Below are positions 15,526-23,095 of a stretch of DNA of 64,000 nt, piece after piece (the stretch's first letter is position 1; each line of letters starts with the position of its first letter). Source of the DNA: Candidatus Uabimicrobium amorphum. Its GTDB lineage: Bacteria; Planctomycetota; Uabimicrobiia; Uabimicrobiales; Uabimicrobiaceae. The DNA lies in assembly GCF_009002475.1 (NCBI RefSeq), contig NZ_AP019860.1, forward strand, positions 2,170,001 to 2,234,000, written 5' to 3'. The notes beneath the pieces were generated by a model, which was given only the letters and a program-made list of their open reading frames with translations, had not been told where the DNA came from and did not search any database. A program made the translations under genes and the position numbers.

Positions 15526-17447
15526 GTGTTGATTTCCCATGCACTGGTGTAGCTATCAATTTCTTCGATATATTCGACAAATCCGTTATAAAAATCTTCC
15601 GCGCAAATCGTAGCGCTGTCACCGATGACAACAAGCTTCTGTTTTGCGCGCGTCATGGCGACGTTCATACGTCGAATATCCTTTAAAAAACCAATTTCGC
15701 TATTGCTGTTGCTGCGCACCAAACTTATGTAAATAATATCGCGTTCTTGTCCTTGAAAGCCATCAATGGTATTAATGGATAGTCGTGGACCGAAAACCTC
15801 ATATATTTTCATATGCTCAAATGACTTTTCTTTGAGATAACGAACTTGCTCTTTATACGGAGAAATAATACCCACACTCAACTTACCAAGCATTTCTTCG
15901 TCTGCACTTAGCAGACGAATTAAACCACGCATGTGGGTAAAAAGAACTTGTGCTTCCCCAGGATTGTACCGACTTTTTGTTTGCGGATTTATTTGCTCTT
16001 CATAACCGCATCCCGCAGTGTCGATAAAATCCACTACCGATATTTCATTTGCCAGACATCGCTCTTTTACACTGCGATCCGCCTGCAATTTTTGGTTGTA
16101 AAACACGCGATTTGAGTAATTCATGATACGTTGGTGCATGCGATATTGGGTATCTAACATCACCGCAACGTCTTGGCGCGTTGTGCATTTTTCCATCAAA
16201 CTGATTCCCAGACCGTTTTTATCAGCTTCAACGGACTTTACTACCGGAGGTAACTGTAAATGATCCCCGGCCATGATCACTTTACGCGCCTTAACAATAG
16301 GAATCCAGCTAGCTCCTTCTAGCGCCTGTGCTGCTTCATCCATAAATACAACTTCAAATTCACAGTTTTTTAATAGCTCGTGATTTGCTCCCGTTAACGT
16401 GCAAACAACCGCTTGTGTTTCGCGTAAAATTTCGCGGCATATTTCTTTTTCTAAACGCTGAACTTCGCGCACTAACGAACGGGCTTCTAGGAATTGCTGT
16501 TTGCGTTGTTCGCGTTTATGCCTATCAAAATTTTTATGGTACTTCGTCGCCTGCGCGCGTAGATCTTGGATTTCCTTTCGCCATTTTTTTAGTAGCTTGT
16601 AGTCACCATGGCGCAACATCTTGGCATCAATTGTGTTATCAAGTACATCGCGATGGACTCGTGCAGGATGCCCCAAACGCAAGACTTCAATATTTTGCTC
16701 AATGAGTTTTGCCGCAAGTAAATCAACAGCCGTGTTGCTCGGAGCACAAACAAGTACCTGCTCGTGAACTTTGAGAGTTTCGCAAATACTTTTTACCATC
16801 GTCGTGGTTTTTCCCGTACCAGGAGGACCGTGAATCACAGCAACATCCGCAGCGCAAAGCACCTTGTCAACCGCAAGTTGCTGTGATGGATTTATGCCTT
16901 CTACCACTGTGCGTGGTAGCGAAGAAAACTTTGGTGGCGTACTTCCGAGAATAACATCGCGCAATTCCTCTAGACGGTTATTTTTGGCTTCGATAACACG
17001 GCGCACAGCTTCCTGCATTTGTACAAAAGTTTTCTCATCATTTCCCAAATCCACTCCCAGCTTGTCGTCTTCCATCCACTCAGGCAATTCGTCGCTGTAC
17101 AAACAAATCGTCATGGTGTTTTTCTCCACATTTTTCACAACACCTCCGACAAAAGGATTTTTTTTTCCGCGACCTTTTTCCGCAAAAAGGGAAACGACGG
17201 CTCCATTGCTAAAAGAATTATGCTCCGCGTTTTTATCTTTTGTTTCTATTTCGATAACAAATGTTCCCCCTAAGCCAAGATATTCCTTATTTATAGTGAT
17301 TGGGTACCATGTAATACCGCGCGATTTTCTTTCCTCTATGGATGTCTCTAATACCATTTCCACAAAAAGTCGATTGTCTTCTTTGCGTTCCACTTCAATA
17401 AGTTCTAGAATTTTTTGTAGCTCTTCTATTGTTTTTTGTTTTTGCAT
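15522..17447 (-). CDS. superfamily 1 helicase, IGHMBP2/Upf1-like
   Basis: 641 residues with all SF1 motifs in order: Walker A IHGPPGTGKTTTMVKS (res ~203), Ia APSNTAVDLLAAKL, II (DEAA) VVFMDEAAQALEGAS, III AGDHLQLPPVV, IV LDTQYRMHQRIM, V TIDGFQGQERDIIYIS and VI RRMNVAMTRAKQKLVVIGD. The N-terminal ~180 residues include a beta-barrel-like region, and a charged insertion (res ~275-335) follows motif Ia as in the 1B/stalk domains of Upf1-like enzymes. Such proteins are 5'-3' RNA/DNA helicases. The exact cellular role in bacteria is not established, and the gene stands alone. Confidence 0.9.
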   Translation of the reverse strand: MQKQKTIEELQKILELIEVERKEDNRLFVEMVLETSIEERKSRGITWYPITINKEYLGLGGTFVIEIETKDKNAEHNSFSNGAVVSLFAEKGRGKKNPFVGGVVKNVEKNTMTICLYSDELPEWMEDDKLGVDLGNDEKTFVQMQEAVRRVIEAKNNRLEELRDVILGSTPPKFSSLPRTVVEGINPSQQLAVDKVLCAADVAVIHGPPGTGKTTTMVKSICETLKVHEQVLVCAPSNTAVDLLAAKLIEQNIEVLRLGHPARVHRDVLDNTIDAKMLRHGDYKLLKKWRKEIQDLRAQATKYHKNFDRHKREQRKQQFLEARSLVREVQRLEKEICREILRETQAVVCTLTGANHELLKNCEFEVVFMDEAAQALEGASWIPIVKARKVIMAGDHLQLPPVVKSVEADKNGLGISLMEKCTTRQDVAVMLDTQYRMHQRIMNYSNRVFYNQKLQADRSVKERCLANEISVVDFIDTAGCGYEEQINPQTKSRYNPGEAQVLFTHMRGLIRLLSADEEMLGKLSVGIISPYKEQVRYLKEKSFEHMKIYEVFGPRLSINTIDGFQGQERDIIYISLVRSNSNSEIGFLKDIRRMNVAMTRAKQKLVVIGDSATICAEDFYNGFVEYIEEIDSYTSAWEINT

Positions 17448-17484
17448 TTATTTTCTCTATAGAAATGTTTTTTTTTATTTTTTG

Positions 17485-17513
17485 TTGCATGGAGTATCGT
17501 TTTCAGGTATAAT
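17485..17513 (+). promoter_or_regulatory. strong sigma70-type promoter for the 17.5 kb RNA
   Basis: TTGCAT (17485-17490), a 17-bp spacer and a perfect TATAAT (17508-17513) predict a start near 17520. No protein-coding start follows on this strand; a structured region ending in an intrinsic terminator does. Confidence 0.8.
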
Positions 17514-17519
17514 TTTCGA

Positions 17520-17932
17520 ACTATTTTAGACTGGCTGCCTAGCCCACTATTGTGGGCGATCCCTGTGGCAACTTCGGTTGCTGAAGTTATTGGTTTCCAA
17601 TAAGGAAGGGAAAGGTTTCTTATAGATATACACCTAGTTATGTAGTAGTACGTCCCTCTTTAGGGTCCCCTGCACTACCGCGGCAGCGCCGGTGCGCACC
17701 ATGGTGATCGTCCTGGTTGTTCGAGCGCGCGCGCTGTACTTTTCAGCTAGAAGTGGTATCTGTAAGTGGTTCTTAGATAACAACTTAAGTTTTTGTCGAA
17801 AGCTTAATTGCCGAGAACTACCCTGAGTAGTAGTAGGGAATGTTCCTGAACTACCCCTGTAGCTATGCTTCTGACTATTTTGCGCAGTCTTGATGCAAAC
17901 TTCATCTAAGTAAAATTAGGTGAAGTTTTTTT
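17520..17932 (+). ncRNA. unassigned structured RNA of about 410 nt
   Basis: A consensus promoter is followed by ~370 nt without a plausible ORF and then a strong intrinsic terminator. AGACTG (17528-17533) can pair with CAGTCT (17885-17890) to close the molecule. Inside are several compact hairpins: GCCCAC-TATT-GTGGGC (17542-17557), a UUCG-capped stem GCAAC-TTCG-GTTGC, ATTGG-TTT-CCAAT, CCCT-CTTT-AGGG, TATCT/AGATA, GTTC-CT-GAAC and CTAC-CCCT-GTAG. I looked for the conserved sequences of RNase P RNA, tmRNA and the SRP RNA apical domain and did not find them, and it is about twice the length of 6S RNA. Sequence divergence from a known class remains possible. Confidence 0.65.
17897..17932 (+). terminator. 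intrinsic terminator of the 17.5 kb RNA
   Basis: Arms AAACTTCATCTAA (17897-17909) and TTAGGTGAAGTTT (17916-17928) differ by one G-U pair, and the stem runs into TTTTTTT. This is a textbook Rho-independent terminator on the plus strand. Confidence 0.9.
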
Positions 17933-17978
17933 ATGTCTATTGGGAAATTCTTTCCCATTTCGGTATTCTTTCTTCAGG

Positions 17979-18090
17979 TTGATGCCCTCACCATCGTAAT
18001 TGTTGAAGTTTAGGGATTATGTCTCCGAATTGGTGCCCTCACCATCGTAATTGTTGAAGGTTGATTGAAGATCAGGGATTCGGTCTTCGA
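17979..18090. repeat. two degenerate direct copies of the MITE end sequence
   Basis: GATGCCCTCACCATCGTAAT (from ~17981) and TTGGTGCCCTCACCATCGTA (from ~18030), each followed by TTGTTGAAG, precede the MITE proper. They repeat its terminal motif in the same orientation at intervals of ~50-60 bp. They may be relics of earlier insertions or excisions. Confidence 0.7.
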
Positions 18091-18374
18091 ATTGGTGCCC
18101 TCACCATCGAATTTACGGTTTTAGCTTCGCTAAAAGCCTTAATTCTCATGCCTCTCCCACAGGGAGAGGCGTAACACGTCTGAATTTGTTTCCATTTGTG
18201 TTATTTTATGCCGTTCAAAAAGCATAGTCGTGTTATAGCTATTGTCTCGCAAATCAAGTGAATTTTGTTTTTACCAAAAGAGAAGCATTACACCTCTCCC
18301 TGTGGGAGAGGTATGAGGATAGGAGGTTTCAGCCTCGCTGAAATCTCCTATTCGATGGTGAGGGCACCAATTCG
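18088..18374. mobile_element. MITE-like element, copy 1
   Basis: A ~287-bp non-coding element bounded by 25-bp inverted repeats at 18088-18112 and 18350-18374, whose core is ATTGGTGCCCTCACCATCG. A second nested inverted repeat lies inside: CTCTCCCACAGGGAGAGG (from ~18154) versus CCTCTCCCTGTGGGAGAGG (from ~18292). It encodes no transposase. A near-identical core is present at 56722-57019, so this is a dispersed family, best read as a miniature inverted-repeat element moved in trans. It ends 8 nt from the leuS stop codon and may act as a terminator for that gene. Confidence 0.8.
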
Positions 18375-18382
18375 GAGAAGAA

Positions 18383-20971
18383 TTACAGTACAAAATTCAC
18401 CAATTTATTTGGCACAACAATTACACGTCGCACTTCTTTGTCTAGGTGTGTTTTTACCTTTTCATCTTCGCGGGCAATCTTTTCTAACTCGTCTTTAGAA
18501 AGTCCCTTTGCCACTTTTAATGACGCGCGGAATTTACCGTTTACTTGGACAACAAGAGTGATTTCATCATCAACGACGAGTTTTGGATCGTGCTTTGGCC
18601 ATTCCTGTTCACATACACACGGATCGTTACCCAATAGTGCCCATAACTCTTCGGCGATGTGTGGTGCTAGTGGCGAAATTAACTTTAGCAATGTTTCCGC
18701 ACATTCCTTGTTTATTTCCTTACCACCTAGCTCATTGACCAAAATCATCAACTGTGAAATTGCGGTGTTGAAGCGCAATTTTTCCAAATCGTTTGTCACT
18801 TTTTCAATGGTCTTGTGCAAAAGCTTTTCCACATTTTTGTCGAGTTTTGCATCGTCTTTGATCGACTCATTCAAATTGCCTTCGCGATCGATAAATAGTA
18901 GCCACACTTTGCGCAAGAAACGGTGTACACCTTCAATACCCGTGTCGTTCCATGGCTTTTCCTGCTCAAGTGGCCCCATAAACATTTCATAAAGACGTAG
19001 AGAGTCTGCGCCATAATCTTTAATGATTACGTCAGGGTTGATTGTATTTCCCAAAGACTTGGACATTTTTTCCGCTTTTACCTCTAGCTCACAATCCAAC
19101 TCTTCGTGATATACCTTACCATCTTTCCACACCACTTCATGTGGGGCAACCAACTCTACTTTTAGCTCTTCTTTTGTTTCTTTGTGGTAGGCAATTTGTC
19201 CACTATCTTCCACTTTCCACTTTGCGTCGTTGTGGGAAACCACTTCGCCTTTGTCGTTTTTGTAATTGCGATATGTGTAACCAAGTATCATTCCTTGGTT
19301 AAACAATTTTTGAAAGGGTTCTTTGGTACTTACGCAACCCAAATCATAGAGGACTTTGTGCCAAAAGCGTGCATAGATCAAGTGCAAAACAGCATGTTCT
19401 GCGCCACCGATGTATAAATCAACCGGCATCCAGTATTTTTCCTTTTCGGGATCGCAAAACTTATCTTCGTTGTCTGGATCTAGAAAACGCAAATAGTACC
19501 AACAAGATCCTGCCCACTGCGGCATCGTGTTTGTTTCTCGCACATATTTCTTGCCGTCTTTCCCTTCGTATTCCAACCACTCAGTGGCCTTCGATAGCGG
19601 TGCTTCGGGAGTACCTGTTGGTTTAAAGTCCGACATTTCGGGGAGCAAAACAGGAAGCTCTTCTTCGCTGAGCGCTTGGGCTTCACCTTTGTCATTGTAT
19701 ACGACAGGAAAAGGTTCTCCCCAGTAACGCTGACGTGAGAACAACCAGTCGCGTATTTTGTAATTGGTCTTTGCTTCACCACAATTGTTTTTTTCCAACC
19801 ACTCTATTGCTGTAGCAATTCCCGCTTCTTTTTCCAAACCATTTAGCACAAAACCATTCTCTTTATTTTCCGAATTGATGTAGCGTTCATTGTCATCGGT
19901 AATGGCAACAATATCGAGATCGAAAACTTCAGCAAACTCGTGATCGCGTTCATCCCCATGAGGTACACACATAATAGCACCTGTACCATAACTGACAAGT
20001 ACATAGTCAGCTATCCAAATAGGAATCTCTTGGCCATTTGCTGGATTTATCGCATATGCTCCGGTAAATGTTCCGGTTTTTTTCTTGCTAAGTTCGGTAC
20101 GTTCTAGTTCAGATTTTAAAGAAGACTGTTCCTGATAAGAGCACACCGCTTCTTTACAATCGCTCGTCGTTACTTTTTCTACAAGAGGATGCTCAGGAGC
20201 CAATACCATGAAGGTTGCACCAAAAATAGTATCTGGTCTAGTGGTATAGACACGCAGTTTTTCATCGTGATTCTTTATCGCAAAGTCAATTTCCGCCCCC
20301 TTTGACTTTCCGATCCAGTTGCGTTGCATTTCTTTTAGACTTTCTGGCCAATCAAGGTCGTCTAAATCCTGTAACAACTCTTCGGCATACGCCGTAATCT
20401 TCAACATCCACTGTCGCATCGGACGGCGCTCAACACGATAACCTTTCGCTACTTGTTCCGGTACTTCTTCATTGGCAAGTACTGTTCCTAAGTCTGGACA
20501 CCAATTGACCGGCACTTCCGCAACGTAAGCAAGTCCTTTTTTATGGAGTTGCAAAAAGATCCACTGTGTCCAACGATAATATTTTTCATCCGTAGTATTT
20601 ACTTCGCGGTTCCAGTCATATGATAAACCAAGTGACTGAATTTGTTTTTTAAAATTAGCGACATTTGTCGCGGTTGTCTCTCGTGGATGTTGGCCGGTTT
20701 TTACAGCGTATTGTTCGGCAGGAAGACCAAATGCATCCCATCCCATAGGGTGCATGACATTAAATCCGGCCATTCTCTTATAACGTGCTACGATATCTGT
20801 AGCGGTATAACCCTCGACGTGACCAACGTGCAAACCTGCCCCAGAAGGATAGGGGAACATATCTAATACATAGTATTTTGGTTTGCTTTTATCTACTTCA
20901 CTTTTAAAAGTGTCATTTTCTAACCAATGTTTTTGCCACTTTGGTTCAATTTTTTGAAAATCATATCGCAT
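18383..20971 (-). CDS. leuS: leucyl-tRNA synthetase
   Basis: Class Ia synthetase that charges tRNA-Leu; 862 residues, normal for bacterial LeuRS. Visible motifs are the HIGH-box region [19 protein letters not shown], the CP1 editing domain with [21 protein letters not shown] and [12 protein letters not shown], and the catalytic loop [15 protein letters not shown]. The C-terminal anticodon-binding and [15 protein letters not shown] domains are complete. Start ATG 20971 has AAAGGA 9 nt upstream; in-frame ATG 20980 is too close to that site. The MITE lies immediately 3'. No T-box or other leader is apparent upstream. Confidence 0.97.
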   Translation of the reverse strand: MRYDFQKIEPKWQKHWLENDTFKSEVDKSKPKYYVLDMFPYPSGAGLHVGHVEGYTATDIVARYKRMAGFNVMHPMGWDAFGLPAEQYAVKTGQHPRETTATNVANFKKQIQSLGLSYDWNREVNTTDEKYYRWTQWIFLQLHKKGLAYVAEVPVNWCPDLGTVLANEEVPEQVAKGYRVERRPMRQWMLKITAYAEELLQDLDDLDWPESLKEMQRNWIGKSKGAEIDFAIKNHDEKLRVYTTRPDTIFGATFMVLAPEHPLVEKVTTSDCKEAVCSYQEQSSLKSELERTELSKKKTGTFTGAYAINPANGQEIPIWIADYVLVSYGTGAIMCVPHGDERDHEFAEVFDLDIVAITDDNERYINSENKENGFVLNGLEKEAGIATAIEWLEKNNCGEAKTNYKIRDWLFSRQRYWGEPFPVVYNDKGEAQALSEEELPVLLPEMSDFKPTGTPEAPLSKATEWLEYEGKDGKKYVRETNTMPQWAGSCWYYLRFLDPDNEDKFCDPEKEKYWMPVDLYIGGAEHAVLHLIYARFWHKVLYDLGCVSTKEPFQKLFNQGMILGYTYRNYKNDKGEVVSHNDAKWKVEDSGQIAYHKETKEELKVELVAPHEVVWKDGKVYHEELDCELEVKAEKMSKSLGNTINPDVIIKDYGADSLRLYEMFMGPLEQEKPWNDTGIEGVHRFLRKVWLLFIDREGNLNESIKDDAKLDKNVEKLLHKTIEKVTNDLEKLRFNTAISQLMILVNELGGKEINKECAETLLKLISPLAPHIAEELWALLGNDPCVCEQEWPKHDPKLVVDDEITLVVQVNGKFRASLKVAKGLSKDELEKIAREDEKVKTHLDKEVRRVIVVPNKLVNFVL

Positions 20972-21088
20972 GTTGTACATTCCTTTACTCAAAATTGCCA
21001 CCAAGCAATTTCACAAGTACCTATTCCCTTCTCATACCAATGGAGGTGAAAAAGGGTTTTGTTATTTTTTTTAGACAAATAACGATCA

Positions 21089-23095
21089 CTATTTCTTTGC
21101 TATTTTTTTGTCTGTATACCAACGACGCAGTAACTTATGAGGAAGTCCGAAAAAAAATCCGATAACGATACATTGATTTATCAACCATGTTCGCCATGGA
21201 CCTGAACGTTCCCATTTACGCGCTGACGTAAGTATTTTCATTGGGGAGATCACAACGTTCCCCAATTTACGTAGGCGTCTTACGAAAACAAAATCTTCCA
21301 TGATTTCTATCTGTGGAAATCCTTGTACCTTTTCATATGCACTACGACGCACAAAGATACCTTGATCTCCGTAGGCCAAACCAAGTAAACGCGAACGTCT
21401 GTTAATACCGGTTTGCATTTTTTTTATTTCGCGATGATCCGAATCCAACTCAATGGAAAATGCCCCTCCGCAGTTACTGCCTAGTATACGTCGGACTTCC
21501 TCGGCAAATTTTTGTGGTAGAACACTGTCTGCATGAAGAAATAACAAAATGTCCCCACTCGAAATTTGCGCTCCATAGTTTAGCTGTTGTGCTCGTCCTC
21601 GACCACAGGAAACCACCTGTACATTATCAAAACTACTCGCTATTTCGCAAGTGCGATCCTCACTTCCTCCATCGACCACAATACACTCGATATTTTTACC
21701 AACAACGCTACGCAAACATCGTGCGATGTACTTTTCTTCATTCAAGCATGCAACGACAACAGAAATCTTCGGGGAGAATTCGCTGTTTTCCTTCACAGAT
21801 TGCCATACCGACAAATCTTCTGGTAAATCTACGTCATGTAGAACAGGCAGCAATTGGTAACGAATTCCAACTTTTTTTGCTGCGTCTAGTGTTTGTTGTA
21901 AAACGCTAGAGCTACCCCAGGCAATATTGTGAAAAACTTCACGAAAACGTTGTGTCATTGCAATAAGATAATAACCACCGTCTGCGGCGGGTCCGATCAC
22001 TAGAGGAACTGATTTTAGATACAAAAAAGTTAAGCGCAAAATCTCTTCGCTCACTTCAGGACAATCTGCCCCTGTCACAACGCAATACTTCGTACCTTCA
22101 TTAAAACTTTGAGAGAATGCTTGGTACATCTTTTCTCCCAAATCTTCGCCGCGTTGCGCGCGCATTACCATACTTTCCCCAAGCCATTTTTGCATCTCTT
22201 GCCGATTGCCGCCGAAAAAACGCACCTCAAAAATTATATTGTTCTTGCGACAGAAGCGACGTAGTTTCGCCGAGATAAAAGTAGTCATTTCACGCTGTAG
22301 ATTTGCCGCCCCTTCTTTACCCAAAGCCGGTATCATTCGCGTTTTAGATTTTCCAGCAAGCGGGTATTTACTGAACAAAACTACACGCTTGGTTTTATTG
22401 ACCTGCTGTAGGCGAACGGCGTATTTGAAAATCGTGGTAAGTATCTTATATCCTGCTCCGATTACTCCTGAAACTGTACCGGAAATTTTGGAGGTGCCGA
22501 TGCGTCGGCAGTAGTCTACCGCAACATCTGTCGATGGCGTACGATGGATAGCGGCTTTGATCTGCATTTCGACAGTCCATCCATAGTTTAAATCGCACAT
22601 GGCAAAAGACGTCAGTGTAGGGTAAGAAATGGCGCGAAAAGGACCCAGGTCTGTATAGCGAACACGCCACACCGCAAATATTAAGTGGCAAGCTAGCCAG
22701 TTTCCAAAACGCGCTTGAGGAGTTAGGGCTCCGCGTTCCCTGTTACCTAGAACGCGAGAGCCGATAACCATCTCGGCCTCACCATGAACTATAGGGTCAA
22801 CTAGGCGATGCATTTGTTGTGGGCGATCACTATAGTCCCCGTCTACAAAAACCACAATATCGGGATTTTGTAGAACAGAAATGCCCTTTAAACAAGCGGC
22901 CCCATAACCACGCATCGGTTCATGCACAACTTTGGCTCCGTGCCTTACAGCTACTTCGACAGTGTTGTCCGTACAGCCATTGTCGACAACAATGATGTCA
23001 CGTACCCAAGAAGGTATATCGTCAATCACTTTGCCAATAGACAATTCTTCATTCAGAACAGGTATGATGACATCGATTTTCTGCTTATACATCAT
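21089..23095 (-). CDS. three-domain glycosyltransferase fusion (GT2 / TIGR04282-like / TIGR04283-like)
   Basis: 668 residues made of three nucleotide-sugar transferase-like domains. Residues ~5-230 are a DPM-like family 2 glycosyltransferase (VIIPVLNEELSIG, VVDNGCTDNT, VFVDGDYSD). Residues ~236-440 match the DUF2064/TIGR04282 class (VVLFSKYPLAGKSKTRM, VVTGADCPEVSEE, GPAADGGYYLIAM). Residues ~443-668 match the TIGR04283 class (ISVVVACLNEEKYIARCLRS, VVDGGSEDRT, LLFLHADSVLP). The last two families are usually neighbouring genes (rSAM/selenodomain-associated transferases 1 and 2). Membrane attachment may come from the hydrophobic C-terminus. The start overlaps the end of tal-pgi by 11 nt. Donor and acceptor are unknown. 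Confidence 0.85.
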   Translation of the reverse strand: MMYKQKIDVIIPVLNEELSIGKVIDDIPSWVRDIIVVDNGCTDNTVEVAVRHGAKVVHEPMRGYGAACLKGISVLQNPDIVVFVDGDYSDRPQQMHRLVDPIVHGEAEMVIGSRVLGNRERGALTPQARFGNWLACHLIFAVWRVRYTDLGPFRAISYPTLTSFAMCDLNYGWTVEMQIKAAIHRTPSTDVAVDYCRRIGTSKISGTVSGVIGAGYKILTTIFKYAVRLQQVNKTKRVVLFSKYPLAGKSKTRMIPALGKEGAANLQREMTTFISAKLRRFCRKNNIIFEVRFFGGNRQEMQKWLGESMVMRAQRGEDLGEKMYQAFSQSFNEGTKYCVVTGADCPEVSEEILRLTFLYLKSVPLVIGPAADGGYYLIAMTQRFREVFHNIAWGSSSVLQQTLDAAKKVGIRYQLLPVLHDVDLPEDLSVWQSVKENSEFSPKISVVVACLNEEKYIARCLRSVVGKNIECIVVDGGSEDRTCEIASSFDNVQVVSCGRGRAQQLNYGAQISSGDILLFLHADSVLPQKFAEEVRRILGSNCGGAFSIELDSDHREIKKMQTGINRRSRLLGLAYGDQGIFVRRSAYEKVQGFPQIEIMEDFVFVRRLRKLGNVVISPMKILTSARKWERSGPWRTWLINQCIVIGFFFGLPHKLLRRWYTDKKIAKK

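Noticed and set aside
17520..17932. tmRNA, RNase P RNA, SRP RNA or 6S RNA at the 17.5 kb locus
   Set aside because: No tRNA-like ends or tag ORF, no GAGGAAAGTCC or ACAGAA-type RNase P core, no SRP apical-loop sequence, and too long for 6S RNA. Kept as an unassigned RNA.
17979..18112. Spaced GGTGCCCTCACCATCG repeats considered as a CRISPR array
   Set aside because: Only three imperfect copies, uneven spacing, no cas genes, and the motif is the end of a dispersed inverted-repeat element.
18265..18498. ORF inside the MITE-like element
   Set aside because: It spans the element's palindromes and runs into leuS on the other strand; no transposase-like sequence.
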